The notes under the pieces: generated by a model
What the model saw: only the letters and a program-made list of their open reading frames with translations
What the model was told of the DNA's origin: nothing
The model's database searches: none
In this document: positions 1 through 7,630 of the stretch, piece after piece
Layout: each line of letters starts with the position of its first letter
Position numbering within the stretch: the first letter of the stretch is position 1
Position numbers and translations under genes: made by a program
Assembly: GCF_036016195.1 (NCBI RefSeq)
Contig: NZ_JAYWTM010000006.1
Span: 310,001 to 374,000, forward strand
Length of the DNA: 64,000 bases
Origin: Brenneria populi
Lineage (GTDB): Bacteria > Pseudomonadota > Gammaproteobacteria > Enterobacterales > Enterobacteriaceae
Direction of reading: 5' to 3'

Positions 1-168
1 CCTGAACCGATTACCAGCGGGCGTTTGTCTTACCGGAACAATAGCGCGGAGAGGAGGTAAGCATTATAGGGATACAACGGCGCGGCGAACATCAGGCCGC
101 GGTTTATCAACAGGGTTCAGCGCGCTTAAGCGATCTGGCGTTTCTGTTTGTTATACGGAGGTTTTACG

Positions 169-867
169 ATGAAGATTGAACATGCGCTCAGCCTGTGCGG
201 CCCCAAATCGGCCTCGTTAATGTTTACCTGCAGGGATGCTTCGCCTACGTATGTTTATCGGCCGCAAAGCAGCGGCAAACCTGTCAGCCGGGCTAAAACC
301 AGCGGCGTAACTTCTCGAGGCGCGCGGGACGGCTATGGCGACGTTCTGCTGGCTCTGGGGGTCGTTCAGGCGCGGGAGGCGCTGGGGCTGAGCCTGATTC
401 TGGCCAAGTACAACAAAGATCCCGATGAAAAAGACAGAGCGATCGAGGGGATTGCCCGCTTTGCTATGCAACAGGCGCCGAAGCTGGTGGGAAAAGCCGC
501 CGGCCGGCAGATGGCGCGCTGTATCGTCCTGATGGCTAAAATGGCGGTGGAAGAGTACGGCAGAACCGCGGACGATCCGCTGAATCGCTGCCGTTGCAAA
601 GGCCGGGGTAAAGTGACGGATCTGGAGGCTTCCCGCGCAGCCGGCAAAACCGTAGAGAAAGTGTGCCCCCGCTGCGGCGGTTCCGGGATGAAGCCGGTTA
701 AATCGGCAACCGTCTATAAAGTGATTAAAACCGTCGTGCCTGATTTAACGCAGCGCACCTGGTCACGAAACTGGAAAGTATTTTATGACTCGCTTATCGC
801 CCAGTGTTATCAGGAAGCTACGGCGGCAGAAAAGCTCTTCTCCACGGTGACATCACCGCAGAATTAG
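169..867 (+). CDS. Q: Phage late-gene antitermination protein Q
   Basis: This 232-residue protein resembles the Q antiterminators of lambdoid phages of the phage 82 type. Such proteins bind near the late promoter and load onto paused RNA polymerase so that it ignores downstream terminators. Two cysteine pairs near residues 144-170 (CRCKGRG, then CPRCGGSG) look like the zinc-binding knuckle of the family. I chose the ATG at 169 because a strong GGAGG lies 8 bases upstream; an in-frame TTG at 148 lacks such a site. The next features are two intrinsic terminators and a holin gene, the normal order of a lambdoid late region, but no other phage genes are visible. It is probably a surviving piece of a prophage. 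Confidence 0.85.
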   Translation: MKIEHALSLCGPKSASLMFTCRDASPTYVYRPQSSGKPVSRAKTSGVTSRGARDGYGDVLLALGVVQAREALGLSLILAKYNKDPDEKDRAIEGIARFAMQQAPKLVGKAAGRQMARCIVLMAKMAVEEYGRTADDPLNRCRCKGRGKVTDLEASRAAGKTVEKVCPRCGGSGMKPVKSATVYKVIKTVVPDLTQRTWSRNWKVFYDSLIAQCYQEATAAEKLFSTVTSPQN

Positions 868-905
868 ACGTACAAAATAAAATTTAAAATTTTTAAAATT
901 AAGGC

Positions 906-934
906 TTGCGCTCTTGTCCAAAATTGGTTAAATT
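906..934 (+). promoter_or_regulatory. Candidate late promoter (pR'-like)
   Basis: Between Q and the holin, TTGCGC (906-911) and TAAATT (929-934) are spaced by 17 bases, giving a plausible sigma-70 promoter just upstream of two intrinsic terminators. Lambdoid late promoters have this layout: promoter, short leader, terminator, lysis genes. The -35 and -10 matches are only moderate and I cannot identify the Q-binding element. Confidence 0.3.
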
Positions 935-988
935 AATCCCCATGATGGAGATGAAGTGATTACCCCATCGAAAAACAAAACACATTTT

Positions 989-1017
989 AAGGCCTGCTTT
1001 TAGCAGGCCTTTTTTTA
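989..1017 (+). terminator. Intrinsic terminator (tR'-like)
   Basis: GGCCTGC (991-997) pairs perfectly with GCAGGCC (1003-1009) across a TTTTA loop and is followed by seven T. It lies about 60 bases past the candidate late promoter, where Q-dependent antitermination would act. Confidence 0.75.
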
Positions 1018-1021
1018 TTCT

Positions 1022-1049
1022 AGCCCTGGCTCTGTCCGGGGCTTTTTTA
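1022..1049 (+). terminator. Second tandem intrinsic terminator
   Basis: GCCCTGG (1023-1029) pairs with CCGGGGC (1036-1042) with one T-G wobble, followed by six T. It directly follows the first terminator, so unmodified polymerase would rarely reach the holin from the late promoter. Confidence 0.6.
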
Positions 1050-1121
1050 TTTCTTATTTATGCTTAACGGTTTTTATAAGAGAATTCTTATTGGTTTAAT
1101 CAACTCTTTAGAAGGGGAAAT

Positions 1122-1460
1122 ATGCAAATCAATATCTTCAGTTGGGCCGGTGTTTACGAGTTAATACACGCCTGGTGGCGAGGTGATGTCCCTACTGGGG
1201 GTGTGTTGTTATCTATATTTATCGCCATACTTCGCGTTGCCTATACCGGCGGCGGCTGGCAGCGCATGCTGCTTGAGGGCGCGCTGTGCGGGGCTTTGAC
1301 GCTGACGGCGGTTTCATCGCTGGAGTATTTTTCTCTGCCCAAAACGCTGACGCCGGCGTTGGGCGGCATGATCGGTTTTATCGGCGTTGAACATATTCGC
1401 CGCGGTATATTGAGATTTTTAAACGACCGGTTTGATAGTGATAAAAAGACCAAGAAATAA
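1122..1460 (+). CDS. Phage holin, lambda family
   Basis: This 112-residue membrane protein matches the lambda-family holins. It has a short polar start, hydrophobic segments at about residues 25-41, 50-68 and 77-92, a WQRMLLEGALCGAL motif typical of the family, and a charged tail ending in lysines. Holins open the inner membrane so that endolysin reaches the cell wall. AAGGGGA about 8 bases upstream supports the ATG. No endolysin or spanin gene follows; after a strong terminator the next gene is levansucrase. The gene may be a relic, or may help release levansucrase, which carries no classical signal peptide; the latter is speculation. Confidence 0.8.
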   Translation: MQINIFSWAGVYELIHAWWRGDVPTGGVLLSIFIAILRVAYTGGGWQRMLLEGALCGALTLTAVSSLEYFSLPKTLTPALGGMIGFIGVEHIRRGILRFLNDRFDSDKKTKK

Positions 1461-1499
1461 ACGCATCGGGTAATCTTCTGTTACCTGATGCGTTTTTTT
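1461..1499 (+). terminator. Intrinsic terminator after the holin
   Basis: A 13-base arm (1461-1473) pairs with 1481-1493 with one wobble across a 7-base loop, followed by seven T. It separates the holin from levansucrase unless polymerase has been made terminator-resistant by Q. Confidence 0.8.
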
Positions 1500-1741
1500 C
1501 TTATGCTGTTTTTTTTCAATTCATATAAAGGAGGTGTAAGAATCTATTTATCTGATAACGCTGATTGAAATAAATCCGTTTTTTTGTTGAACCCTAAAAT
1601 TGATATTTCCGTTATACCGACGGAAGGGCATTTTTATGCCCGTAATTATGTAAAAATCATCCACCACAAAGAAAGCGGTAACCAGGAGATTAAATTTAAT
1701 GTTCTGGTCTGCTTTTATTTTTTTATAAAGAGAGAAATATT
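1500..1741 (+). other. Levansucrase leader with orphan Shine-Dalgarno
   Basis: This 240-base AT-rich leader holds a near-perfect ribosome binding site, AAAGGAGGTG at 1527-1536, with no usable start codon at the right distance. It may be the remains of a deleted phage gene such as an endolysin. A small perfect hairpin, GGGCAT-TTTT-ATGCCC, lies at 1626-1641. A weak AGAG site precedes the levansucrase ATG. I could not define a convincing promoter of its own. Confidence 0.45.
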
Positions 1742-3025
1742 ATGAATACATTTGAACAGAATAAAAAAACCTCCCTGAAAAGCAATAAGCCGCACAAGCC
1801 GTCTATTTGGTCGCGGGCCGATGCGCTGAAAGTAACGGAAGACGATCCGACGACGACGCAGCCGCTGGTCAGCGGTGATTTCCCGGTGATGAGCGACGAG
1901 GTCTTTATCTGGGATACCATGCCGCTGCGCGATCTGGACGGCAATATCGCATCGGTTAACGGCTGGTCGGTTATCTTCACGCTGACCGCCAATCGTAACC
2001 CAACCGATCCGCAGTATCTGGATGAGAACGGGAATTACGATATCACCAGCGACTGGAACGATCGTCACGGCCGGGCGAAGATGTACTTCTGGTACTCCCG
2101 CACCGGTAAGGATTGGATTATGGGCGGCCGGGTGATGGCCGACGGGGTGTCGCCGACCACGCGTGAATGGGCCGGTACGCCGATTCTTCTGAACGAGCGC
2201 GGCGAGATCGATCTCTACTACACCGCGGTGACGCCGGGCGCGACTATCGTCAAAGTACGCGGCCGGGTGGTGACCACCGATAATGCGGTGGAAATGGTGG
2301 GCTTCAGCAAGGTTAAAAGCCTGTTCGAAGCGGATGGCAGAATGTACCAGACCGAGAGCCAAAACCCGTACTGGGGTTTTCGCGATCCTTGCCCGTTCCG
2401 CGATCCGAAAAGCGGCAAGCTGTATATGCTGTTTGAAGGTAACGTCGCCGGCGAACGCGGTAGCCATGTCGTCGGTCCCGAAGAGATCGGGGATGTGCCT
2501 CCGGGTTATGACGATGTGGGCAATTCCCGTTACCAGACCGGGTGCATCGGTATCGCGGTATGCCGTGATGAAGATGGCGATGATTGGGAAATGCTGCCGC
2601 CGCTGGTTACCGCCGTCGGCGTCAACGACCAGACGGAACGGCCGCACTTCGTTTTCCAGGATGGAAAATATTACCTGTTCACCATCAGCCATAAATTCAC
2701 CTATGGCGATGGCCTGACCGGACCGGACGGCGTGTACGGTTTCGTCAGCGAGGATCTGTTCGGGCCTTACGTGCCGTTGAACGGCTCCGGCCTGGTGCTG
2801 GGCAACCCGGCTTCCCAGCCTTACCAGACCTACTCGCACTACGTTATGCCTAACGGGCTGGTGACCTCCTTTATCGACTCCGTGCCGACGGGCGAGGACA
2901 CCTACCGTATCGGCGGCACCGAAGCGCCGACGGTACAGATCAAACTGAAAGGCGCCCAGACCTTTATGGTCGAAGAGTTCGATTATGGCTATATTCCGCC
3001 GATGATTGACGTCAGGGTGTCGTAA
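1742..3025 (+). CDS. lsc: Levansucrase (GH68)
   Basis: This 427-residue glycoside hydrolase family 68 enzyme splits sucrose and transfers fructose to growing levan, releasing glucose. The catalytic residues of the family are visible: nucleophile Asp58 in IWDTMPL, transition-state stabiliser Asp215 in the RDP motif (FRDPCPF), and acid/base Glu299 in DQTERPHF. Length and spacing match the levansucrases of Pseudomonas syringae and Erwinia. There is no classical signal peptide, as is usual for those Gram-negative enzymes, which leave the cell by a route not evident here. It lies directly behind a phage Q-holin unit. Levan is a capsule or exopolysaccharide component in plant-associated bacteria. 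Confidence 0.95.
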   Translation: MNTFEQNKKTSLKSNKPHKPSIWSRADALKVTEDDPTTTQPLVSGDFPVMSDEVFIWDTMPLRDLDGNIASVNGWSVIFTLTANRNPTDPQYLDENGNYDITSDWNDRHGRAKMYFWYSRTGKDWIMGGRVMADGVSPTTREWAGTPILLNERGEIDLYYTAVTPGATIVKVRGRVVTTDNAVEMVGFSKVKSLFEADGRMYQTESQNPYWGFRDPCPFRDPKSGKLYMLFEGNVAGERGSHVVGPEEIGDVPPGYDDVGNSRYQTGCIGIAVCRDEDGDDWEMLPPLVTAVGVNDQTERPHFVFQDGKYYLFTISHKFTYGDGLTGPDGVYGFVSEDLFGPYVPLNGSGLVLGNPASQPYQTYSHYVMPNGLVTSFIDSVPTGEDTYRIGGTEAPTVQIKLKGAQTFMVEEFDYGYIPPMIDVRVS

Positions 3026-3033
3026 TTCCCTCC

Positions 3034-3055
3034 AGGGGCGGCCGGCGCCGCCCCT
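3034..3055. terminator. GC-rich hairpin between convergent genes
   Basis: GGGGCGGC (3035-3042) and GCCGCCCC (3047-3054) form a perfect 8-bp stem with a 4-base loop just past levansucrase. There is no clear T-run on either side, so it may be a weak terminator or an mRNA 3' end stabiliser. Confidence 0.4.
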
Positions 3056-3217
3056 ATTCTCCGCCGCTTCCCGGTGCGAAACCGGAGCCGCCCAGCCGGC
3101 AATCCCCCCCCCGCAAAATCTACGCATAGCCTTCCGTGAAGAAACGCTGAAGCCCGCTGAACGCATCGGCATCGCCGCTGCGGCCAAGGGCTTGGCCCGC
3201 CTAAGAACACATTTCCC

Positions 3218-3982
3218 TCAATGCATATGAATGCCGCCGTTTACGTCAAGCGTCGTGCCGGTGACATAATCCGCTTCAGGAGAGGCCAGATAGGCCGCGG
3301 CCGAAGCGACCTCTTCTGGCCTGCCGATACGGCGCAGAGGAACGGCATCTAGCGAGGAATAACGGCGCTGTTCGCCCGTCGCGCTGATGGCCAGAGCAAG
3401 CATCGGCGTGTCTATAGGGCCGGGCGCGATGCTGTTGACCGTAATGCCGAGCGGCGCCAGCTCGCGCGCGGCTACGCGCGTCAAGCCGATGATGGCGGCT
3501 TTGGAAGACGAATAGGCGACGCCGGACTGTACGCTGCCGAGCTGGCCAGCGCCGGAGGAGAGGGTGATGATGCGGCCGTGCTCGACGGAAAGATGCCGAC
3601 GGCGGCGCGCCATTTCCCGAATACACAGAAAAGTGCCGCGCGCGTTGACCGACTGAACGCGATCCCAGTCCTCAACCGTGGCGTCCGCCAGCGCGATGCC
3701 CGCTCCCGCCCCGCCGGCGCCGATAATACCGGCAAACTGCGCCAGCACGGCGACAGCTCCCATCTCTCGTTCGATTCGCTCGAAGCCCGAAATCACGCTC
3801 GCCTCGTCGGCAATGTTGAACGGGATGGCGCAGTGTCCCTGACCGGGAAGCGCCGCCGCCAGTTTCCCTGCCGCCTCGCCGTCAAGATCGGCGATAGCCA
3901 CCGCCATGCCCGCTTGTGCAAAACGCGTCGCCGTCGCGTAGCCTAATCCGCCCGCGCCGCCCGCCACCAATGCTATACGCAT
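3218..3982 (-). CDS. SDR-family NAD(P)-dependent oxidoreductase
   Basis: This 254-residue classical short-chain dehydrogenase has the nucleotide-binding glycine motif as AGGAGGLG (residues 7-14), an Asn at 113 in VNARG, Ser142/143, and the catalytic pair Tyr157 and Lys161 in YSSSK. Such enzymes interconvert alcohols and ketones. The substrate cannot be read from sequence. GGGAG upstream supports the ATG. It lies 48 bases downstream of the DeoR-type regulator on the same strand, probably in one operon, and faces the transporter operon beginning at 4937. This suggests it oxidises or reduces whatever that transporter brings in. Confidence 0.85.
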   Translation of the reverse strand: MRIALVAGGAGGLGYATATRFAQAGMAVAIADLDGEAAGKLAAALPGQGHCAIPFNIADEASVISGFERIEREMGAVAVLAQFAGIIGAGGAGAGIALADATVEDWDRVQSVNARGTFLCIREMARRRRHLSVEHGRIITLSSGAGQLGSVQSGVAYSSSKAAIIGLTRVAARELAPLGITVNSIAPGPIDTPMLALAISATGEQRRYSSLDAVPLRRIGRPEEVASAAAYLASPEADYVTGTTLDVNGGIHMH

Positions 3983-4030
3983 ACTGTTTCTCCCTTTGAT
4001 TCAATCCTATTTCGTGACGCTCTTTTTTCG

Positions 4031-4804
4031 TCATGCCTCGAATTTTTCCCGGCACAACCAGCGCGTTGAGGCGCTCTGCAAAACGTCGCGCTGCCGTTTT
4101 GATGGCGGCCTGTCGCTGACCACATAGTGAAAATCGGCAATGCTGCCGTTTTGGCAGAGCGCCGCCCGGCCGAATTTCGTGCTGTCCACGACCAGTACCT
4201 TGACCGCCGCGCCGGCCAGCAACGCATGGCGCGCCTTCACTTCGTCATCATTGAAATCGTAGAGTTCGCCCGCTTCTCCCACTCCCCCCACCGACACCAC
4301 GCCTATCGCCACCCGGTAGCGGCTGAAAAACGCCAGCGCATCGCCGCCGATGATATCCAGATCCCGTTTACGCACCTGTCCGCCGGCCACGATCAAATCG
4401 CAACCGGGCAGACGGCTAAGCGGTTTCGCCGCGTGCAGGTTATTGGTGAAGACCGCCAGGCGAACGTCGGAGGGCAAGGCGCGCGCCACCATTTCCACCG
4501 TTGTTCCCGTTCCCAGAAAACAGTTTTGATATTCGCCAAGCAGCGCGGCAACCTGCTCGCCGATCCAGCGTTTGCCGCCGACGTTGACGATCTCCCGCTG
4601 CTGATAGCCGATATTCTCGCGCGCGAAGGGCGCCACCAGACCGTGCCTACGCAGCAGCAGACCCTGCTCGGTCAACTCCCGCACATCGCTGCGCACGGTC
4701 TGTAGCGAAACGCCGAAATGCTCGGCCAATTGCTCGATACTGCGCTCTCCCTGTTCCGTCACCATTGTAGTAATTGCGCGGCGGCGTGATTCCGGCGTCA
4801 TCAT
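4031..4804 (-). CDS. DeoR/GlpR-family transcriptional regulator
   Basis: This 257-residue protein has an N-terminal helix-turn-helix (about residues 20-56, IEQLAEHFGVSLQTVRSDVREL) and the DeoR C-terminal sensor domain, with a GTGTTVEMVARAL loop that in the family binds a phosphorylated sugar. DeoR proteins are usually repressors relieved by a sugar phosphate. It is divergent from the binding-protein gene at 4937, with repeated CGAA half-sites in the 132-base gap, so it probably controls both the SDR and the transporter operon. The family preference for sugar phosphates agrees with a phosphatase being encoded in that operon. Confidence 0.85.
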   Translation of the reverse strand: MMTPESRRRAITTMVTEQGERSIEQLAEHFGVSLQTVRSDVRELTEQGLLLRRHGLVAPFARENIGYQQREIVNVGGKRWIGEQVAALLGEYQNCFLGTGTTVEMVARALPSDVRLAVFTNNLHAAKPLSRLPGCDLIVAGGQVRKRDLDIIGGDALAFFSRYRVAIGVVSVGGVGEAGELYDFNDDEVKARHALLAGAAVKVLVVDSTKFGRAALCQNGSIADFHYVVSDRPPSKRQRDVLQSASTRWLCREKFEA

Positions 4805-4822
4805 TCTCTCCTTGTCTTGATG

Positions 4823-4866
4823 TTTTCGCGAATACTACATCGAAAGTATTAAGTTATTACTACGAA
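4823..4866. promoter_or_regulatory. Candidate DeoR-type operator region
   Basis: The divergent intergenic region holds an inverted repeat AATACT-N8-AGTATT (4831-4850). CGAA steps occur at 4829, 4841 and 4863, spaced roughly one and two helical turns. Multiple spaced half-sites are common for DeoR/GlpR regulators. No footprint can be inferred from sequence alone. Confidence 0.4.
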
Positions 4867-4936
4867 ATTGAATAGTCATATTTTTGTCAGATTCCCCTGT
4901 TTTAATCATCGCAACGAAAACCAGGGGAACGCCGAT

Positions 4937-5914
4937 ATGTATAAAAAATTAACGCTTGCCGCTCTGTTTCTGACGCTGTTTAGCGCGTCCGCAGTAGCGA
5001 AAACCACGCTGATGCTTTACACCAGCCAGCCTAATGAAGACGCCCAGATGACCGTCAACGCCTTTGAGCAGACGCACCCGGATATCAAAGTGAACTGGAT
5101 CCGCGATGGAACCACCAAACTTACCGCGCGTTTGCAGGCGGAGCTGGCCGCAGGCGGCGGTTCGCCGGATGTTCTGCTGATCTCCGACAGCGTGACGATG
5201 GAGTCGCTTAAGCAGCAGAATCTGCTGGCGCCGTACAAATCGCCCGAAGCCGCGCGTTACGACGCCTCGCTCTATAATGCGGACGGCTATTACTACGGCA
5301 CTAAGCTGATCACCACGGGCATCGCCTATCATCGTCAGGCGCCGGTCAAACCGACTTCATGGCAGGATCTGCTCAAGCCCGAACTGAAAAACATGAGCAC
5401 CATGCCCAGCCCGCTCTATTCCGGCGCGGCGCTGATTCATCTGGCGACGCTGACCAACAATCCGCAGCTCGGCTGGGACTATTACCAGAAGCTGAAAGAG
5501 AACGGCGCCATGCCCCAGGGCGGCAACGGCGCGGTGCTGAGCGCGATCTCATCCGGCAGCAAAGCCTACGGCGTACTGGTGGATTTCATGGCTATCCGCG
5601 AGAAGGCCAAAGGCGCGCCGATTGAGTTTCTGTTTCCGCAGGAGGGCGTGAGTATCGTCACCGAACCGGTCGCGATGATGAAAACGGCGAAAAATCCGGC
5701 CGCCGCCAAAGCCTTTATCGATTTCGTATTGTCCGAGCAGGGACAGCGGCTGGTGCTGAAACAGGGCTATCTGCCCGCGCGCGCCGACCTGCCTGTTCCG
5801 GCCGGTTTTCCTCCGCGCGACCAGATCAAGCTAATGGCGTTCGACGCCGGTAAGGCGTTGGCCGAGTCCGAACAGAACAAACAGCGCTTTAGCCAACTCT
5901 TCGGAAGCCACTAA
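4937..5914 (+). CDS. ABC transporter periplasmic binding protein (AfuA/FbpA-like)
   Basis: This 325-residue periplasmic solute-binding protein has a clear signal peptide (MYKKLTLAALFLTLFSASAVA). I chose the ATG at 4937, with AGGGGA ahead of it, because upstream in-frame codons would bury the signal peptide. The mature protein resembles the family containing ferric-ion, putrescine, 2-aminoethylphosphonate and hexose-phosphate binders (TTLMLYTSQPNEDAQ near the mature start, then PDVLLISDS). These cannot be told apart by eye. The operon encodes a fused permease, an ATPase, a metallo-hydrolase and a phosphatase, so a phosphorylated organic substrate is more likely than iron. That is inference. 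Confidence 0.8.
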   Translation: MYKKLTLAALFLTLFSASAVAKTTLMLYTSQPNEDAQMTVNAFEQTHPDIKVNWIRDGTTKLTARLQAELAAGGGSPDVLLISDSVTMESLKQQNLLAPYKSPEAARYDASLYNADGYYYGTKLITTGIAYHRQAPVKPTSWQDLLKPELKNMSTMPSPLYSGAALIHLATLTNNPQLGWDYYQKLKENGAMPQGGNGAVLSAISSGSKAYGVLVDFMAIREKAKGAPIEFLFPQEGVSIVTEPVAMMKTAKNPAAAKAFIDFVLSEQGQRLVLKQGYLPARADLPVPAGFPPRDQIKLMAFDAGKALAESEQNKQRFSQLFGSH

Positions 5915-5917
5915 AAC

Positions 5918-7630
5918 ATGAGTAGCCTGACCGTGCGTTCCCCCTACGGCGGCAACCCTCCCAGAGGGTTGCTCTGGCTGCTGCTGGGGCTGGTGACGCT
6001 GCTCAGCCTGTTGCCCAGCCTGCGTTTGCTGACCTCGGCGCTGCTGGACTGGCATCAGGGCGCCGACAGCAGCCTGTGGCGGGTGTTATCCAGTCAATCG
6101 ACCTGGGGAGCGCTGTACAACAGTTTATATACCAGCGGCGTGGGAACTCTGTTCTCCGTGCTGCTGGGCAGTCTTTTCGCTTTCTGTCTGGCGCTGACCG
6201 ATATTCGGGCCAAACAGATATGGATATTTTTGTTTATGCTGCCGATGATGATTCCGCCGCAGGTCACGGCGCTAAGCTGGCTGCAACTTTTCGGGCCCAG
6301 CAGCATCCTGCTGAACAGCCTGGGAATAGCGCCGAGCTTCGGCAGCGCCAACCCGCTCTATTCCGCCGAAGGGATCGCCCTGCTGCTCGGCATTCAGCAT
6401 GCGCCGCTGGTGTTTCTGGCGCTGCGCACCCAACTGCTCTGCCTGCCCAAAGAGCAAATCGAAGCCGCGCGTCTGAACGGCGCTTCGCTGTGGCGGGTGT
6501 TTTGCGATATCGTCCTGCCGCTGTGCCGCACCACGCTGTGGGCGGGCGGCGCCATCGCTTTCGTGTCGGCGCTGGGCAACTTTGGCATTCCCGCGATGTT
6601 GGGCATTCCCATTTCCTACTTCGTGCTGCCGACGCAGATTTATCAGACTATGTCCGGCTTCGGCGCTTCCATGATCAATCAGGTCGCGGCGCTATCGGTA
6701 CTGATGGGCGTGCTGGCGGTAGGGATCGTTATACTGCAAAGCCGGCTGCAGCGGCGTCATGCCCTGCCGCTGATCGGTATGGCCGGCCGCGCGCTGTCGT
6801 TTAGGCTCGGCGCGTGGCGCTGGCCGACGGAGCTGATCATGGGGAGCGTGCTGTTCATGATACTGGCCGCGCCCCTGCTGGCGCTGATCGCCACCTCGCT
6901 GGTGCCGACGCTGGGCGTGCCGCTGAACGGGAAGACGCTGACCTTCGCCGCTTACGGCGCCATGCTGGAAGGGCAGGGGGCCACCTGGCGCGCGCTGAGC
7001 AACAGTATGCTGCTGTCTGTTTCGGCCGCCGTTGTCTTGATGATCCTGAGCCTGCCTCTCGCCTATCTGCTGGTGCGCTATCCCAGCCGCCCGCTACGCT
7101 GGCTGCACAACGCCATCGATATTCCCTACACTTTGCCCGGCGTGGTGCTGGCCATCGCGTTTATTCTGCTGTTCGCGCGGCCGCTTCCCATCGTGGATAT
7201 CACGCTGTACGGCACGCTGGCGATCATTTTTCTGGCGTATCTGGCGCGTTTCCTCACGGTGTGCCTCAAACCCGTGCATAGCGGCATGCTGCAGTTGGAT
7301 CCGGCGATGGAAGAGGCGGCAAGCCTGGCGGGCGCCGACTTTTCGCAACGGCTGCGCCATATTGTTCTGCCGCTGTTGGCGCCGGCGGCCTTTGCCGGCG
7401 CGCTGCTGGTGTTTCTGACGGCGGTTCATGAACTGACCGTCTCGGCCCTGCTGTGGAGCGCGGGGAGCGAGACGCTCGGCGTCGTCATTTTCAATCTGGA
7501 TGAGAGCGGCAATAAGGTGCTGGCCTCCGCCGTGTCGGTGATGGTGGTGGCGCTGGTCGCGCTGGTTATGTTGTTGCTGAGCGGCTTGGGCCGCTATCTT
7601 CCCAAAGGAGTTATCCCATGGCAGAGCTGA
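5918..7630 (+). CDS. ABC transporter permease, fused two-domain (FbpB/AfuB type)
   Basis: This 570-residue inner-membrane protein contains two homologous permease halves, about residues 10-280 and 300-565, each with roughly six membrane segments. The EAA coupling loops are visible: EAARLNGASLWRVF (about 187-200) in the first half and EEAASLAGADFSQRLRHIVLP (about 465-485) in the second. A fused double permease is typical of ferric-ion and AfuB-like systems and of some phosphonate importers. It starts 3 bases after the binding-protein stop and overlaps the ATPase start by 13 bases, so translation is probably coupled. Confidence 0.85.
   Translation: MSSLTVRSPYGGNPPRGLLWLLLGLVTLLSLLPSLRLLTSALLDWHQGADSSLWRVLSSQSTWGALYNSLYTSGVGTLFSVLLGSLFAFCLALTDIRAKQIWIFLFMLPMMIPPQVTALSWLQLFGPSSILLNSLGIAPSFGSANPLYSAEGIALLLGIQHAPLVFLALRTQLLCLPKEQIEAARLNGASLWRVFCDIVLPLCRTTLWAGGAIAFVSALGNFGIPAMLGIPISYFVLPTQIYQTMSGFGASMINQVAALSVLMGVLAVGIVILQSRLQRRHALPLIGMAGRALSFRLGAWRWPTELIMGSVLFMILAAPLLALIATSLVPTLGVPLNGKTLTFAAYGAMLEGQGATWRALSNSMLLSVSAAVVLMILSLPLAYLLVRYPSRPLRWLHNAIDIPYTLPGVVLAIAFILLFARPLPIVDITLYGTLAIIFLAYLARFLTVCLKPVHSGMLQLDPAMEEAASLAGADFSQRLRHIVLPLLAPAAFAGALLVFLTAVHELTVSALLWSAGSETLGVVIFNLDESGNKVLASAVSVMVVALVALVMLLLSGLGRYLPKGVIPWQS

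Noticed and set aside
1..172. Open frame from the window edge to the TGA at 170-172, overlapping the Q start by ATGA.
   Set aside because: The translated sequence is rich in Arg, Gly and Thr and resembles no phage protein that I know. Another frame ending at 60 is equally possible. It cannot be judged without upstream sequence.
1715..3187. 490-codon frame antisense to levansucrase.
   Set aside because: It is the mirror of a high-GC coding region, with His- and Arg-rich composition and no ribosome site. The sense strand carries all catalytic residues of GH68.
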